Shown: positions 1 to 7,660 of the stretch, one piece after another
Layout of the letters: each line of letters starts with the position of its first letter
Numbering within the stretch: position 1 is the stretch's first letter
Virus record (IMG/VR): IMGVR_UViG_3300008117_000168
Span: 1-33,742 of that record
Origin: a virus
Direction: 5' to 3' (one strand)
Length of the DNA stretch: 33,742 nt
The notes under the pieces: generated by a model
Database searches by the model: none
What the model was told of the DNA's origin: nothing
Seen by the model: the letters and a program-made list of their open reading frames with translations, nothing else
Position numbers and translations under genes: made by a program

Positions 1-10
1 TATTGGCCAT
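1..10 (-). CDS. Start of a further minus-strand gene, cut by the window edge
   Basis: Only the start codon and two full codons (Met-Ala-Asn) are inside the window. The start is supported by an AAGGA Shine-Dalgarno sequence on the minus strand at 17-21, six bases ahead of the ATG, and by a late-promoter box at 37-43. It probably continues the leftward structural operon. Nothing can be said about its product. Confidence 0.6.
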
Positions 11-36
11 TTTCTATCCTTGCATAGATTCTATGG

Positions 37-43
37 TATTTAT
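37..43 (-). promoter_or_regulatory. Probable T4-type late promoter (ATAAATA)
   Basis: On the minus strand the sequence reads TAATAAATA. The first TAA is the stop codon of the 1,002-residue fibre gene and the box overlaps it. By analogy with T4 late promoters, transcription would begin near base 31. That leaves a leader of about 20 bases containing the AAGGA ribosome-binding site of the next gene. The motif is short and AT-rich, so position relative to a gene start is the main support. Confidence 0.55.
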
Positions 44-3000
44 TAAAAAGTCCCTGCATCAATTATGCCACCATAATCTGTGGAATATAATGATCCTGCG
101 AAAATTGCACCAGCCACACCAGCTCCACCAGCGAGTATTAAATCTCCAGAATTTGTATTTACAGATGGAAAACCACCAGCTATTCTCAATGTTCCGGTCA
201 TTGTATCACCTGGTCTTTGAACAGCATTTGTAGTCTGACTTAATGCTGTTGTTGCATCAATTAAGGCTTGTGCAGCATAACCGTATGCCACATTTGCACT
301 ATCAAAAGCTGCGGCCGCATAGTTAAAGGATGAGTTTGCAGTATTTCTTGCATACTGATCAACATTGTTTGGTAAAGTGGCATCAATTGCTTGTTGAGCT
401 AAGGCTAATGCTTGTGAGATTCTATTATTCTGTGTACCATCAACATTAGATTGATATTGTATCTGACTATTGATATCATTAATGGTGCCTGCAAAAGACT
501 CTACTGTAGAGATTGCAAGATTTGCTTTATTGAAAGCGGAATTAATTGCTGATTGTTGAGAATTGGCTTTATCAAAAGCTAATTGTGCCGTTACTTGTAC
601 AGTATTGGCTTTATTAAACGCAGCCTGTGCATGAGAAAATGCAGAATTAGTTCTGCTGAATACCAAATCAGTATAAGTTATTGCAGAGTTTGCTCTATCA
701 TAAGCACCATTAGCTTTTGATCTTGCGTAACTATCTGTAGAAGATATGGTAACATTAGCGGAATTAGCTTTGTCAAATGCTGCTTGAGCTAATATTGTTG
801 CATCATTAGATTTTGAAAAACTTGCTTGAGAATAATTAGTTAGATAAGCAATGTCTGTTCGTGCAACAGTATCTATTTGATAAACACTATTTGATTTTGC
901 ATATGCAGCTTGTGCAATATTAAGTGCCGAATTTGCTGTTATACTTGTTGCATTTACTCTTGATCGAGCCCAAGGGTCAACATTATAAACAGTAACATCA
1001 ACGTTTGCCAATGCACCAGAAGAAACAACAATATTATTTGCATCAACCCATCTTAATGTTCCAAAACCATCTGTCGATAGAATTTGGCCCATTTGACCAA
1101 AAGAACCATCAGCATATATTCCACCATCAATATAAAGATTATACCAATGATGTGATATGTCACCTAAATTTTGGCCTAGTACCTTTGGAGATATATCACC
1201 ATCAAGTTCAATACTTCCATCAATGTTGAGCATTCCTGAACCAACATTAATATTTGGAACAAATAATGTATTTGTTGAAGAATCAAATCTTAAATTTGCA
1301 GAACTACCAAAAATACCATTATTGTTATATTGAACCCAAGTATTATTTCCTGTAATTGTTGTTACGCCATTTGCTTTATTGAAAGCGGCTTGCGCTAATG
1401 AATTTGCAGAGTTGGCTTTATTAAATGCTGATTGTGCTGAATCTGTGGCTGCATTTGCTTTATTGAAAGCAGCTGGATTATATGTGTAATTGTTTGCATA
1501 ATCATATGCGGCTTGTGCTATACCTCTTATATGAAGAATTTCATCATCTTGTATAATATTTTGTGCTTGAGCTTCAAATGCTTCTGTAAGTGCAGTATTA
1601 GCTTGTCCAAAAGCTAATTGTGAATATGTTATTGTAGAGTTTGCTCTTGCGTATGCCGACTGTGAATAATTATCAATTGCTGATATTCTGGTATTCTGTG
1701 TTGTATTAACGCCAGCTTGATATGATATAGAAGAATTGGCTGTGTTTAATGCACCTTGTAAATACTGACCTTTTAAAGAAGCATCTATAGCGGTATTGTC
1801 TGCACCAAAAGCAAGAAGGAACGCATCGTTGGCACGGTCAAATACTGTAGATACTCTAGATGATACTGCATTAATATTATTGTTTTGTGTGGTATTAGTA
1901 GCAAACAATATAGAAATATTTGCATTTGCAGCATTGATCGCACCTTGCAAGTAAGAAATATTTGCAGATACATTTGTTGCATTGGCTGCATTAAATGCCA
2001 GTTGAGATATTGTTTGTGCAGTATTGGCTGCTGCATAGGCCGCATCTAATCTGTCTGATAGACCAGTTACACGGGTGTTTTGTGAAATATTTATTAATGA
2101 AACAACATCAATATTTGCATTAGCCGTATTCAATGCACCTTGTAAATAGTTTGCCAAATTGGCTGCACTATTGGCTTGATTGAAAGATGCTTGAGAAATT
2201 GAAGATGTGGAATTTGCTTTGGTGAAAGCTGCATCTAATCTGGTACTAGTTTGGCTTATCTGAGTGTTCTGCCAGTCATTTAGATTGTTTAATCTTTCTA
2301 TGTTGACATTCGCACGGTCTAAACCACCTTGTAAGTACAATGTATTTGCCGATGCGGTATTAGCCTTATCAAATGCAGATGCAACAGATGGCTGAAGTGC
2401 AATAGTATTGGCTGAAGCAGAGTATGCAATCGTATTTGCAGTATTTGCTTGTGTATAAGCATTGGCTGCGGCTAGTTCTACATGACCTAGTCTGGTGTTC
2501 TGTGTTGCATCGATGCCATACAGAACAGTTATGTCTGATACTGCACCAGACACCAGAGGTTGTAATGTTACTGTGTTGGCTGATGCAGAATATGCAACTG
2601 TGTTAGCTGCATTTGCAATAGATAGTGCGGCTTGTGCGGCTACATTTGCAGATATTCCATTGGCTGCAGCCGAAGTTGCAAGAATGTTGGCTGCATTGGC
2701 CAAATCGTATGCAGAATTTGCTTTGTTGCTGGCAAAAGTAATGCTATTATTTTGAGTTGTTTGTATGCCAAAAAGATAACCTATATTGGCTTCAACTGCA
2801 TCAACTTCTACTTTTAATGTTACTGTGTTAACTGAAGCTAGAGTTGCAGTATTTTGTGCATTATTGGCTGCATTGAATACTATCTGTAAATCTCTGGATA
2901 TATCAGAATCAATAATCTCAACAACAGAATTGACACCATTTACAGATTTACCAATGTATAGTGTATTGGATACAAAAGAATAAGCTAACTGGCCATCTTC

Positions 3001-3051
3001 TAGAAAAGCTGGTGCTGTATTACTATATGAACGAAGAATCTGATCGGCCAT
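43..3051 (-). CDS. Long repeat-built tail fibre protein
   Basis: This 1,002-residue protein is dominated by Ala, Asn, Thr and Ser. Its basic unit resembles AFNKANSA followed by a spacer, and in the clearest stretch (SAQSAFNKANSANSLAQ and neighbours) the period is 14 residues. In the N-terminal half a larger repeat recurs, with YLQGALNTANANI and then a TQNTRI-like box. The C-terminus carries GDTMTGTL, a motif typical of phage fibre ends, followed by a Gly-rich tail. Such regularity fits an extended trimeric shaft, probably attached to the baseplate periphery. The start codon overlaps the upstream stop as TAATG, so translation is probably coupled. I cannot assign a receptor-binding domain. The fibre role is an inference from composition, repeats and position. 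Confidence 0.85.
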   Translation of the reverse strand: MADQILRSYSNTAPAFLEDGQLAYSFVSNTLYIGKSVNGVNSVVEIIDSDISRDLQIVFNAANNAQNTATLASVNTVTLKVEVDAVEANIGYLFGIQTTQNNSITFASNKANSAYDLANAANILATSAAANGISANVAAQAALSIANAANTVAYSASANTVTLQPLVSGAVSDITVLYGIDATQNTRLGHVELAAANAYTQANTANTIAYSASANTIALQPSVASAFDKANTASANTLYLQGGLDRANVNIERLNNLNDWQNTQISQTSTRLDAAFTKANSTSSISQASFNQANSAANLANYLQGALNTANANIDVVSLINISQNTRVTGLSDRLDAAYAAANTAQTISQLAFNAANATNVSANISYLQGAINAANANISILFATNTTQNNNINAVSSRVSTVFDRANDAFLLAFGADNTAIDASLKGQYLQGALNTANSSISYQAGVNTTQNTRISAIDNYSQSAYARANSTITYSQLAFGQANTALTEAFEAQAQNIIQDDEILHIRGIAQAAYDYANNYTYNPAAFNKANAATDSAQSAFNKANSANSLAQAAFNKANGVTTITGNNTWVQYNNNGIFGSSANLRFDSSTNTLFVPNINVGSGMLNIDGSIELDGDISPKVLGQNLGDISHHWYNLYIDGGIYADGSFGQMGQILSTDGFGTLRWVDANNIVVSSGALANVDVTVYNVDPWARSRVNATSITANSALNIAQAAYAKSNSVYQIDTVARTDIAYLTNYSQASFSKSNDATILAQAAFDKANSANVTISSTDSYARSKANGAYDRANSAITYTDLVFSRTNSAFSHAQAAFNKANTVQVTAQLAFDKANSQQSAINSAFNKANLAISTVESFAGTINDINSQIQYQSNVDGTQNNRISQALALAQQAIDATLPNNVDQYARNTANSSFNYAAAAFDSANVAYGYAAQALIDATTALSQTTNAVQRPGDTMTGTLRIAGGFPSVNTNSGDLILAGGAGVAGAIFAGSLYSTDYGGIIDAGTF
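521..1470 (-). repeat. Near-identical DNA repeats encoding FNKAN units
   Basis: The plus-strand string tttgctttattgaaagcgg occurs identically at 521-539 and 1370-1388. Its first 17 bases recur at 1454-1470. Many degenerate versions, such as tttatcaaaagc or tttattaaacgc, lie between. They encode the AFNKAN units of the fibre. Some copies are identical at the DNA level, suggesting recent duplication or continuing recombination between units. Confidence 0.75.
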
Positions 3052-3305
3052 TAGTATCTTCCAGAATCCGTGCCACTAATCTGTGACAAGAATGTTGACA
3101 CAGGAATGGTTTCAAACTTACCTGTGTTTGCATTGTATACAATTACGGAATTATTGGCCAGTTGAGTTGTGTCCATATCAGTCAGAGATTTCAATGTTCT
3201 ACTGCCATATGATATGGTAGATACCTTTGCCTTGGTATCTTTAACTTCTACTTTTACGGTAGATAAACTAGTTGGTGTGATTTTGACACGAATGTTTGAT
3301 GACAT
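3051..3305 (-). CDS. Small virion protein, probable fibre connector
   Basis: This 84-residue protein is not identified by name. It has a Lys/Val/Thr-rich beta-like N-terminal half and then a segment reading LANNSVIVYNANTGKFETIP. That segment resembles the 'N-x-V-hydrophobic-Y-N/D-x-x-T-G-K' element seen near the N-terminus of many phage fibre proteins. It lies three bases after the preceding gene and its stop overlaps the start of the long fibre as TAATG. This suggests a structural partner or attachment piece for that fibre. The role is inferred from context. Confidence 0.7.
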   Translation of the reverse strand: MSSNIRVKITPTSLSTVKVEVKDTKAKVSTISYGSRTLKSLTDMDTTQLANNSVIVYNANTGKFETIPVSTFLSQISGTDSGRY

Positions 3306-3308
3306 TTT

Positions 3309-3647
3309 CTACCTTGTGACAGCTGGAGAAACCTCAAAGATTCCCTCCAAGATCCTAGTTGTTGTATTATTTGCACTTTCTCTAATGATAGTGTCATAAA
3401 CATAACGACCAGGAGCAATATTTGCTGTCACAGTTGCAGGTAGTGTAAGTGTAATGGTACCTTCAGACACATTTATAGATGTCGAAAAGGTTGCTGTTGC
3501 GTTTGCAGAGTAATATGACTTACGAATCTGGCTATTTGCTGTATAACCAGTCAAGTCATAATTTTGATTGTAGGCGTCATCGACCGTTATTGTTATTGTA
3601 AAAGTCGAGCCTTGTTCGGCGAATAGGTTGGAGTATGCAGCTGGCAT
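3309..3647 (-). CDS. Small beta-rich virion protein
   Basis: This 112-residue protein shows alternating hydrophobic/polar strands, as in FTITITVDD, GTITLTLPATV and RYVYDTIIRES. This fits a single beta-sandwich domain. Similar small proteins (AEQGSTFTITITVDD, then YDLTGYTANSQIRKSY) occur near tail-fibre genes in T4-like marine phages, as I recall the family. The ATG has a good ribosome-binding site (TGAGGAAAC). A late-promoter box lies about 30 bases upstream, so this is the first gene of a short operon ending with the long fibre. Precise function is unknown. Confidence 0.75.
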   Translation of the reverse strand: MPAAYSNLFAEQGSTFTITITVDDAYNQNYDLTGYTANSQIRKSYYSANATATFSTSINVSEGTITLTLPATVTANIAPGRYVYDTIIRESANNTTTRILEGIFEVSPAVTR

Positions 3648-3774
3648 TGTTTCCTCATTAAAAAAACCTTCTGGACTATTTAGTTGCCATTAGGACGCCA
3701 GGAGTAAAATCGCTTTTTTAAGACCAGGAAAGCGTCCGGAGTTTTTTTGGGCCGGAACGAAAATTTTCGAAATT
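3648..3774. other. Structured intergenic region (127 bases), possible terminator plus promoter
   Basis: This is the largest gene-free gap in the window. It contains several possible hairpins. GGACGC (3693-3698) pairs with GCGTCC (3732-3737). CGCTTT (3711-3716) pairs with AAAGCG (3729-3734). TCCGG and CCGGA flank a run of T on the plus strand. There is also a perfect 12-base palindrome, CGAAAATTTTCG, at 3758-3769 just past the stop of the 223-residue gene. CCAGGA occurs twice as a direct repeat. Runs of A/T next to stems could terminate transcription before the next late promoter. The alternative pairings are mutually exclusive in part. Confidence 0.5.
3677..3683 (-). promoter_or_regulatory. 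Probable late promoter (CTAAATA)
   Basis: The minus strand reads CTAAATA in the only sizeable intergenic region, 30 bases ahead of the 112-residue gene. A start site about six bases downstream would give a leader of roughly 24 bases containing GAGG. CTAAATA is a late-box variant I associate with T4-like marine phages. The box also lies within a four-codon minus-strand reading frame (ATG GCA ACT AAA TAG), probably by chance. Confidence 0.55.
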
Positions 3775-4446
3775 TTAGGTTTCTTGAGTTTCTATCCAGG
3801 AATGAAGATTTGCCAAATGTTCTTCATTCAAACATAATAACTGTGGAAAAACATTTAACCACAAGTAATCGACACCTGGTACGGTTGCTTTAATTGACAA
3901 AGCAGCTGGTCCTTCTCTTAGTAGATCAAAAGTACAAGTAGCACCATTTACCACATATGTTGATTTTTGAGATGCACCTAGACCATTGATAGAAATGGTA
4001 TCAGAATTGTCACCTGTTGTGTTGTTTTTAATTCTTATATTTTGAATTTCTTCACAAATATTATGGTTTTCATCATAAACACCAACTTTCAAGGTAATGC
4101 GATTGTTTTCACCATATATCTTCTTCAGGTTTGTGTCATAATATGTGTGGTCAAGCAATTCTACCTGTAATTGTTTTAAATGCACAGTTCTATTGTCATT
4201 ATCTAAAAAAGCCATCATTTCTTTATTGTTAATACTCATACTTAACATAGTATATTCTTCTTTTGTTAAGTTCTGAAGGTGGTATGAAGGCCATCCAGCA
4301 CCATCGTTCAGTCCTTCAACAGGAACAATGAAACCAACAAAACCAGTAATATGTCTATTTTCTGGATTAACATATACAGTATAATTTTTTCTTGGATCAT
4401 ACTGTTGTTCAACAGCAATTTCCGTAACTTGTTCAAATTGTGACAT
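3775..4446 (-). CDS. Unrecognised beta-rich protein next to the U32-like gene
   Basis: I do not recognise this 223-residue protein. It has no signal peptide or membrane segment. The N-terminal half is mixed polar with an Asn- and Glu-rich character. The C-terminal part looks like a beta domain: YVVNGATCTFDLLREGPAAL, then KATVPGVDYLWLNVFPQLL. It starts three bases after the stop of the U32-like gene, with an AAAGGTAA ribosome-binding site, and is followed by the structured gap. The pair therefore looks like a two-gene unit. It could be a virion protein, a fibre-assembly factor or a partner or substrate of the U32-like protein. None of these can be chosen from sequence. Confidence 0.7.
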   Translation of the reverse strand: MSQFEQVTEIAVEQQYDPRKNYTVYVNPENRHITGFVGFIVPVEGLNDGAGWPSYHLQNLTKEEYTMLSMSINNKEMMAFLDNDNRTVHLKQLQVELLDHTYYDTNLKKIYGENNRITLKVGVYDENHNICEEIQNIRIKNNTTGDNSDTISINGLGASQKSTYVVNGATCTFDLLREGPAALSIKATVPGVDYLWLNVFPQLLCLNEEHLANLHSWIETQET

Positions 4447-4449
4447 TTT

Positions 4450-5460
4450 TTACCTTTTTAACCTTGGAAACAATTTAATTAATACATCATCACATAAAGT
4501 ACATTCTGTACCACAAACATTTTTACAATTTTCTGTAACTTTATTAAATCCTACATCAGTCAATTCATCCGCAGAAGTGTTCATCAATATATTTGGCGGT
4601 TTAGTTGAAAATAGGTCTTTTAATTGAGCACTACTATCTTCATACATATAAGCTTTGGTCAATTTAAGCCATTTTTCAATTGGAACACCACGACCAGCAA
4701 GTTTATATATATCAACTAAATCATCAAACTTCTGTAAATTATTTGGTAGAGTAAAAGCAGTTTTTAAGTATTGCTGAGGCTTTTCCTCAAAGTAATCCGT
4801 ACAACCTAACTTTTGGTGTACAATATTGATGACTTTCATATTTGATTTCTCATTGGTTTGAGCAATCATCATGTCATCTATATTCTTCCACAAACAATCC
4901 ACAATACAACCTTCATTTATCAACATGGTAATTGGTATATTCAGACTATTACAATATTCTCGGATCTTTTTCAACTCATCTAAATTACGGTTAAGTGAAC
5001 GATCTACAATAATACTGCGAATAGACAAAACTTCAACCAAAAACATCACATCTTTAAGTGTTCTTGGTATGTTATTAACTGAATTCTTTACTTCTAATGG
5101 TTTACCATCATTTCTCACATTCCTGAGAGCGCTCATAAAAAGATGATCTCTCATTACATAAGTGTTGTTCATGCAAACTATGTCAGGATCAACTTGTTTT
5201 ATGTGAGCAAGAACTTTATCTAATTCTTCATAAAACTCATTCGAATAATAATTACCATTAATTAAATATTGTAACTTGATACCATATTTTTCTCTAAGTT
5301 CATAAAGCTCTGAATAATTTTCAGGCTTAAGTGATAAAGCTCTGGCTGAGCCAAATGCATTATCAGAGAAATATATGTCATTAATTCTTTTTGTTGGTAA
5401 TTCTTCAATAACATCAATTATGCCAGGTGTGTATGGCAACGAAAACATCCTATTTTTCAT
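4450..5460 (-). CDS. U32-like TIM-barrel protein with Fe-S-type cysteines
   Basis: This 336-residue protein is unlike its fibre neighbours: it is soluble, mixed alpha/beta and cysteine-rich. Alternating helix-strand segments suggest a TIM barrel. NEGCIVDC (Cys185, Cys189), Cys220 and then YKLAGRG (252-258) followed by a helix match the order of conserved elements in U32 family proteins (NE-x-C-x3-C, Cys, 'FKI-x-GR'). Known members of that family (UbiU/UbiV, RlhA, TrhP) carry out or support O2-independent hydroxylation, and several bind a 4Fe-4S cluster. A second cluster, C312-x3-C316-x3-C320-x2-C323, closes the protein. The start at 5460 is preferred over Met5 because an AGG lies too close to Met5. 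The substrate is unknown. The family assignment is from memory of motifs and is moderately secure; phage function is open. Confidence 0.6.
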   Translation of the reverse strand: MKNRMFSLPYTPGIIDVIEELPTKRINDIYFSDNAFGSARALSLKPENYSELYELREKYGIKLQYLINGNYYSNEFYEELDKVLAHIKQVDPDIVCMNNTYVMRDHLFMSALRNVRNDGKPLEVKNSVNNIPRTLKDVMFLVEVLSIRSIIVDRSLNRNLDELKKIREYCNSLNIPITMLINEGCIVDCLWKNIDDMMIAQTNEKSNMKVINIVHQKLGCTDYFEEKPQQYLKTAFTLPNNLQKFDDLVDIYKLAGRGVPIEKWLKLTKAYMYEDSSAQLKDLFSTKPPNILMNTSADELTDVGFNKVTENCKNVCGTECTLCDDVLIKLFPRLKR

Positions 5461-5477
5461 AATGTACTTTCAATCAA

Positions 5478-7409
5478 TTATGGATTATAACCTAAATTCA
5501 AATATAAGTTTCTTTTCTTGGTTGCAAGTCCAAACCAACGGGCACCAATATTTGCATTGTGGTATGTAGCAACTGCATACACATTACATTCAATATTGTA
5601 GTGACCCCAATAAGGACTTGTAAAATCTGTTGTAACTGGTGTCATATTAACATAAAATGCCATAGTTGCGCCTGTACCTTTTGTAGAATTTCCTGGTGAA
5701 GAACCGCTCAACCATGGATAATCCCAAAAGTTAATTTCGTATATTTTAAACAATGCAGAGAAAGCTTGGAAATCGTAATTGCCTTTCCAATCTGGTCTTG
5801 TATTTGCTTCATTTTCAACTCTACCAGCAATATATCGTGTATTTGATAGACCGGCTGCATTGGCAACATCTATACGCATTGTAATTATAGCTCTATAACC
5901 ACCGCCACCCGTTGTATTATATGTAGAATTAATGACGCTATAATTTTGGCCAATTGTGTTTGCTTGACCGGTGATGCTGGCATTAGTTTGATTGTAAATA
6001 TATGATGGTGCGCCTGCTTGTGTAACACTTCCATCTAATGCATTTGTAGCAGTCAGCTGAATATCAAGAGAACCTAATACATTGATAAACAAATCAGAAG
6101 GTAAAGAAACAAGATCAGATAAACGAACAGCAGAATTTGCACCTAATGGTTCTGGAATATTAGATAATGCAGTTATAATTGCACTATTAACATAAGTAAC
6201 AACTGTTGTTGGTGGTGTGTTACCAGTAATCAATTGACTGGTTACATTTGTAATATTTACACCATTTGAAAAAAGATTTCCTGATGCGTAAATATTTCCT
6301 GCATTAATATTAGCTGATCTAAAAGAAGCATGATTAATGTCAATATTATTATTTGAATCAACTTCTGGTTCATAATTATAAAATGCATAAAAATCTGTAG
6401 TTCCAGATTTTCTAAAAAAACCAGCATGACGATTTGTTGCGCCATCATTATAGTTACTTACAAATCCAATATCATGTGTGTCTGAATAATAATTATTTGC
6501 ACCAAGATACATCAATGTGTCATTGGCTGTAATTGATGAAGTTAGAATTTCTGTTGTGGTGCCTTCAACAATTAAATTTCCTGTTACATTGAGATCACCA
6601 ATTTGTAATGCGGCATTGTCAATTTTTATAGAACCGTCAACTAATTTGATAGCTGCATTTCCAATATAAACAGATCCGGGACCAACATAAACAGAATGAA
6701 AAGGACTATTTGCAGAACCTAAATCATAAGTATTGGCAGTTGTTGGTAAAACATCACCCGAAACATAACCAGCATAATTGAAAACAGAACTTTGTGATAT
6801 CCATGTATTACCATTAACGGCAGAATACATCAGAATATTGTTTGCAGCACCAGGTGTTACTTCTTTTAATGGATTTAAACCATTACCAACTAACACCGAA
6901 TCAGGTGTTGCATTAATAACTTGTCGTGCTAATAATGTGTTATATGCTGTTACTATTCTTACAAAATCATTTTCTCTGGCCGGTATTTGAAGAATTATAT
7001 TTTCACCATCAGAAGCTTGATAATCTAGATTGCCTAATTGAACACCGTTAACATAAACATCAACATAACCTAAATCATACCTTTGAACTGGAAAAAGTGT
7101 TTGTCCAGAAGTGGCATAATATTCAGCTACTTGTCTAAATGTTTTTGGTGCTGCGATGCCTGAAGCTGGAATAGCAAGGTATCTTATTTGAATATTACTT
7201 GTGCCAGCTGCAGGTGGTGTGGCAAATTTTATATAAGTTCCATCGAAATAATAATCTTCTGGACTGATAACAGCTCCATCTATAACAACGATAGCTGAAA
7301 CAGGAGAACCAGGTTCAATTGTTGTCACAAATGAATCTAATACGCCGTTTCCACTAAAAGAATCGTAGTAATATTCTGCTATTAATGGTTTTGCGCCGAT
7401 GTAACTCAA
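5478..7409 (-). CDS. Tail fibre protein with tandem N-terminal modules
   Basis: This 643-residue protein starts with TTG (minus strand 7409-7407), preceded by AAAGGAA and a late-promoter box. Its N-terminus (MSYIGAKPL, SGNGVLDSF, NIQIRYLAIP) matches the start of the 470-residue fibre gene. A second, diverged copy of the same beta module follows (AEYYATSGQTLFPV, then VDVYVNGVQLG). Next comes a VGNGLNPLKEVTPGAANNIL module shared with the two neighbouring fibres, and a middle region with TGNLIVEGTTTEI. The C-terminal part (from about residue 490) is different, aromatic-rich and contains GGGGYRAIITMRID; it may be the receptor-binding tip. The role is inferred from modular architecture. Confidence 0.85.
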   Translation of the reverse strand: MSYIGAKPLIAEYYYDSFSGNGVLDSFVTTIEPGSPVSAIVVIDGAVISPEDYYFDGTYIKFATPPAAGTSNIQIRYLAIPASGIAAPKTFRQVAEYYATSGQTLFPVQRYDLGYVDVYVNGVQLGNLDYQASDGENIILQIPARENDFVRIVTAYNTLLARQVINATPDSVLVGNGLNPLKEVTPGAANNILMYSAVNGNTWISQSSVFNYAGYVSGDVLPTTANTYDLGSANSPFHSVYVGPGSVYIGNAAIKLVDGSIKIDNAALQIGDLNVTGNLIVEGTTTEILTSSITANDTLMYLGANNYYSDTHDIGFVSNYNDGATNRHAGFFRKSGTTDFYAFYNYEPEVDSNNNIDINHASFRSANINAGNIYASGNLFSNGVNITNVTSQLITGNTPPTTVVTYVNSAIITALSNIPEPLGANSAVRLSDLVSLPSDLFINVLGSLDIQLTATNALDGSVTQAGAPSYIYNQTNASITGQANTIGQNYSVINSTYNTTGGGGYRAIITMRIDVANAAGLSNTRYIAGRVENEANTRPDWKGNYDFQAFSALFKIYEINFWDYPWLSGSSPGNSTKGTGATMAFYVNMTPVTTDFTSPYWGHYNIECNVYAVATYHNANIGARWFGLATKKRNLYLNLGYNP

Positions 7410-7432
7410 AATAGTTCCTTTATTTTCTCAAA

Positions 7433-7439
7433 TATTTAT
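7433..7439 (-). promoter_or_regulatory. Probable late promoter (ATAAATA)
   Basis: The minus strand reads AATAAATATT, overlapping the stop codon of the 74-residue gene. It lies 24 bases before the TTG start of the 643-residue fibre. A start site six bases downstream leaves room for the AAAGGAA ribosome-binding site in the leader. The spacing matches the other late-promoter candidates. Confidence 0.55.
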
Positions 7440-7660
7440 TGTGTTTTTGGAGGAAAGGGTTTTACTACCGCTTCAACCGAATCATAGTAAGATGTGCCTG
7501 GATGTGTTGAACTTAAACATTCAATCCAGAAAAGAGGTTCTCCAACAGGAAATTCTTGTCCATCTTCTACAACTTGAACAACTCTTTTTCCAATTACTGG
7601 TGGATTTTCTTGTACTCTAGGATCTTTAACAACTTCATTAGGTGATATTAAAGCTTTCAT
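7436..7660 (-). CDS. Small conserved-type protein between fibre genes
   Basis: This 74-residue protein begins MKALISPNEVV and contains GKRVVQVVEDGQEFPVGEPL followed by FWIEC. Proteins of this size and pattern occur beside fibre genes in T4-like marine phages, as I recall. No enzymatic motif is visible. The hydrophobic/aromatic pattern with many Pro and Val suggests one small beta domain. Its ATG overlaps the stop of the upstream fibre gene (TAATG), so it is probably made with that fibre. It could be a fibre chaperone or a small virion component; I cannot decide. Confidence 0.7.
   Translation of the reverse strand: MKALISPNEVVKDPRVQENPPVIGKRVVQVVEDGQEFPVGEPLFWIECLSSTHPGTSYYDSVEAVVKPFPPKTQ

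Noticed and set aside
521-2750. Regularly spaced short repeats resembling a CRISPR array
   Set aside because: The repeats are degenerate, stay in one coding frame and encode FNKAN fibre units; there are no uniform spacers or cas genes.
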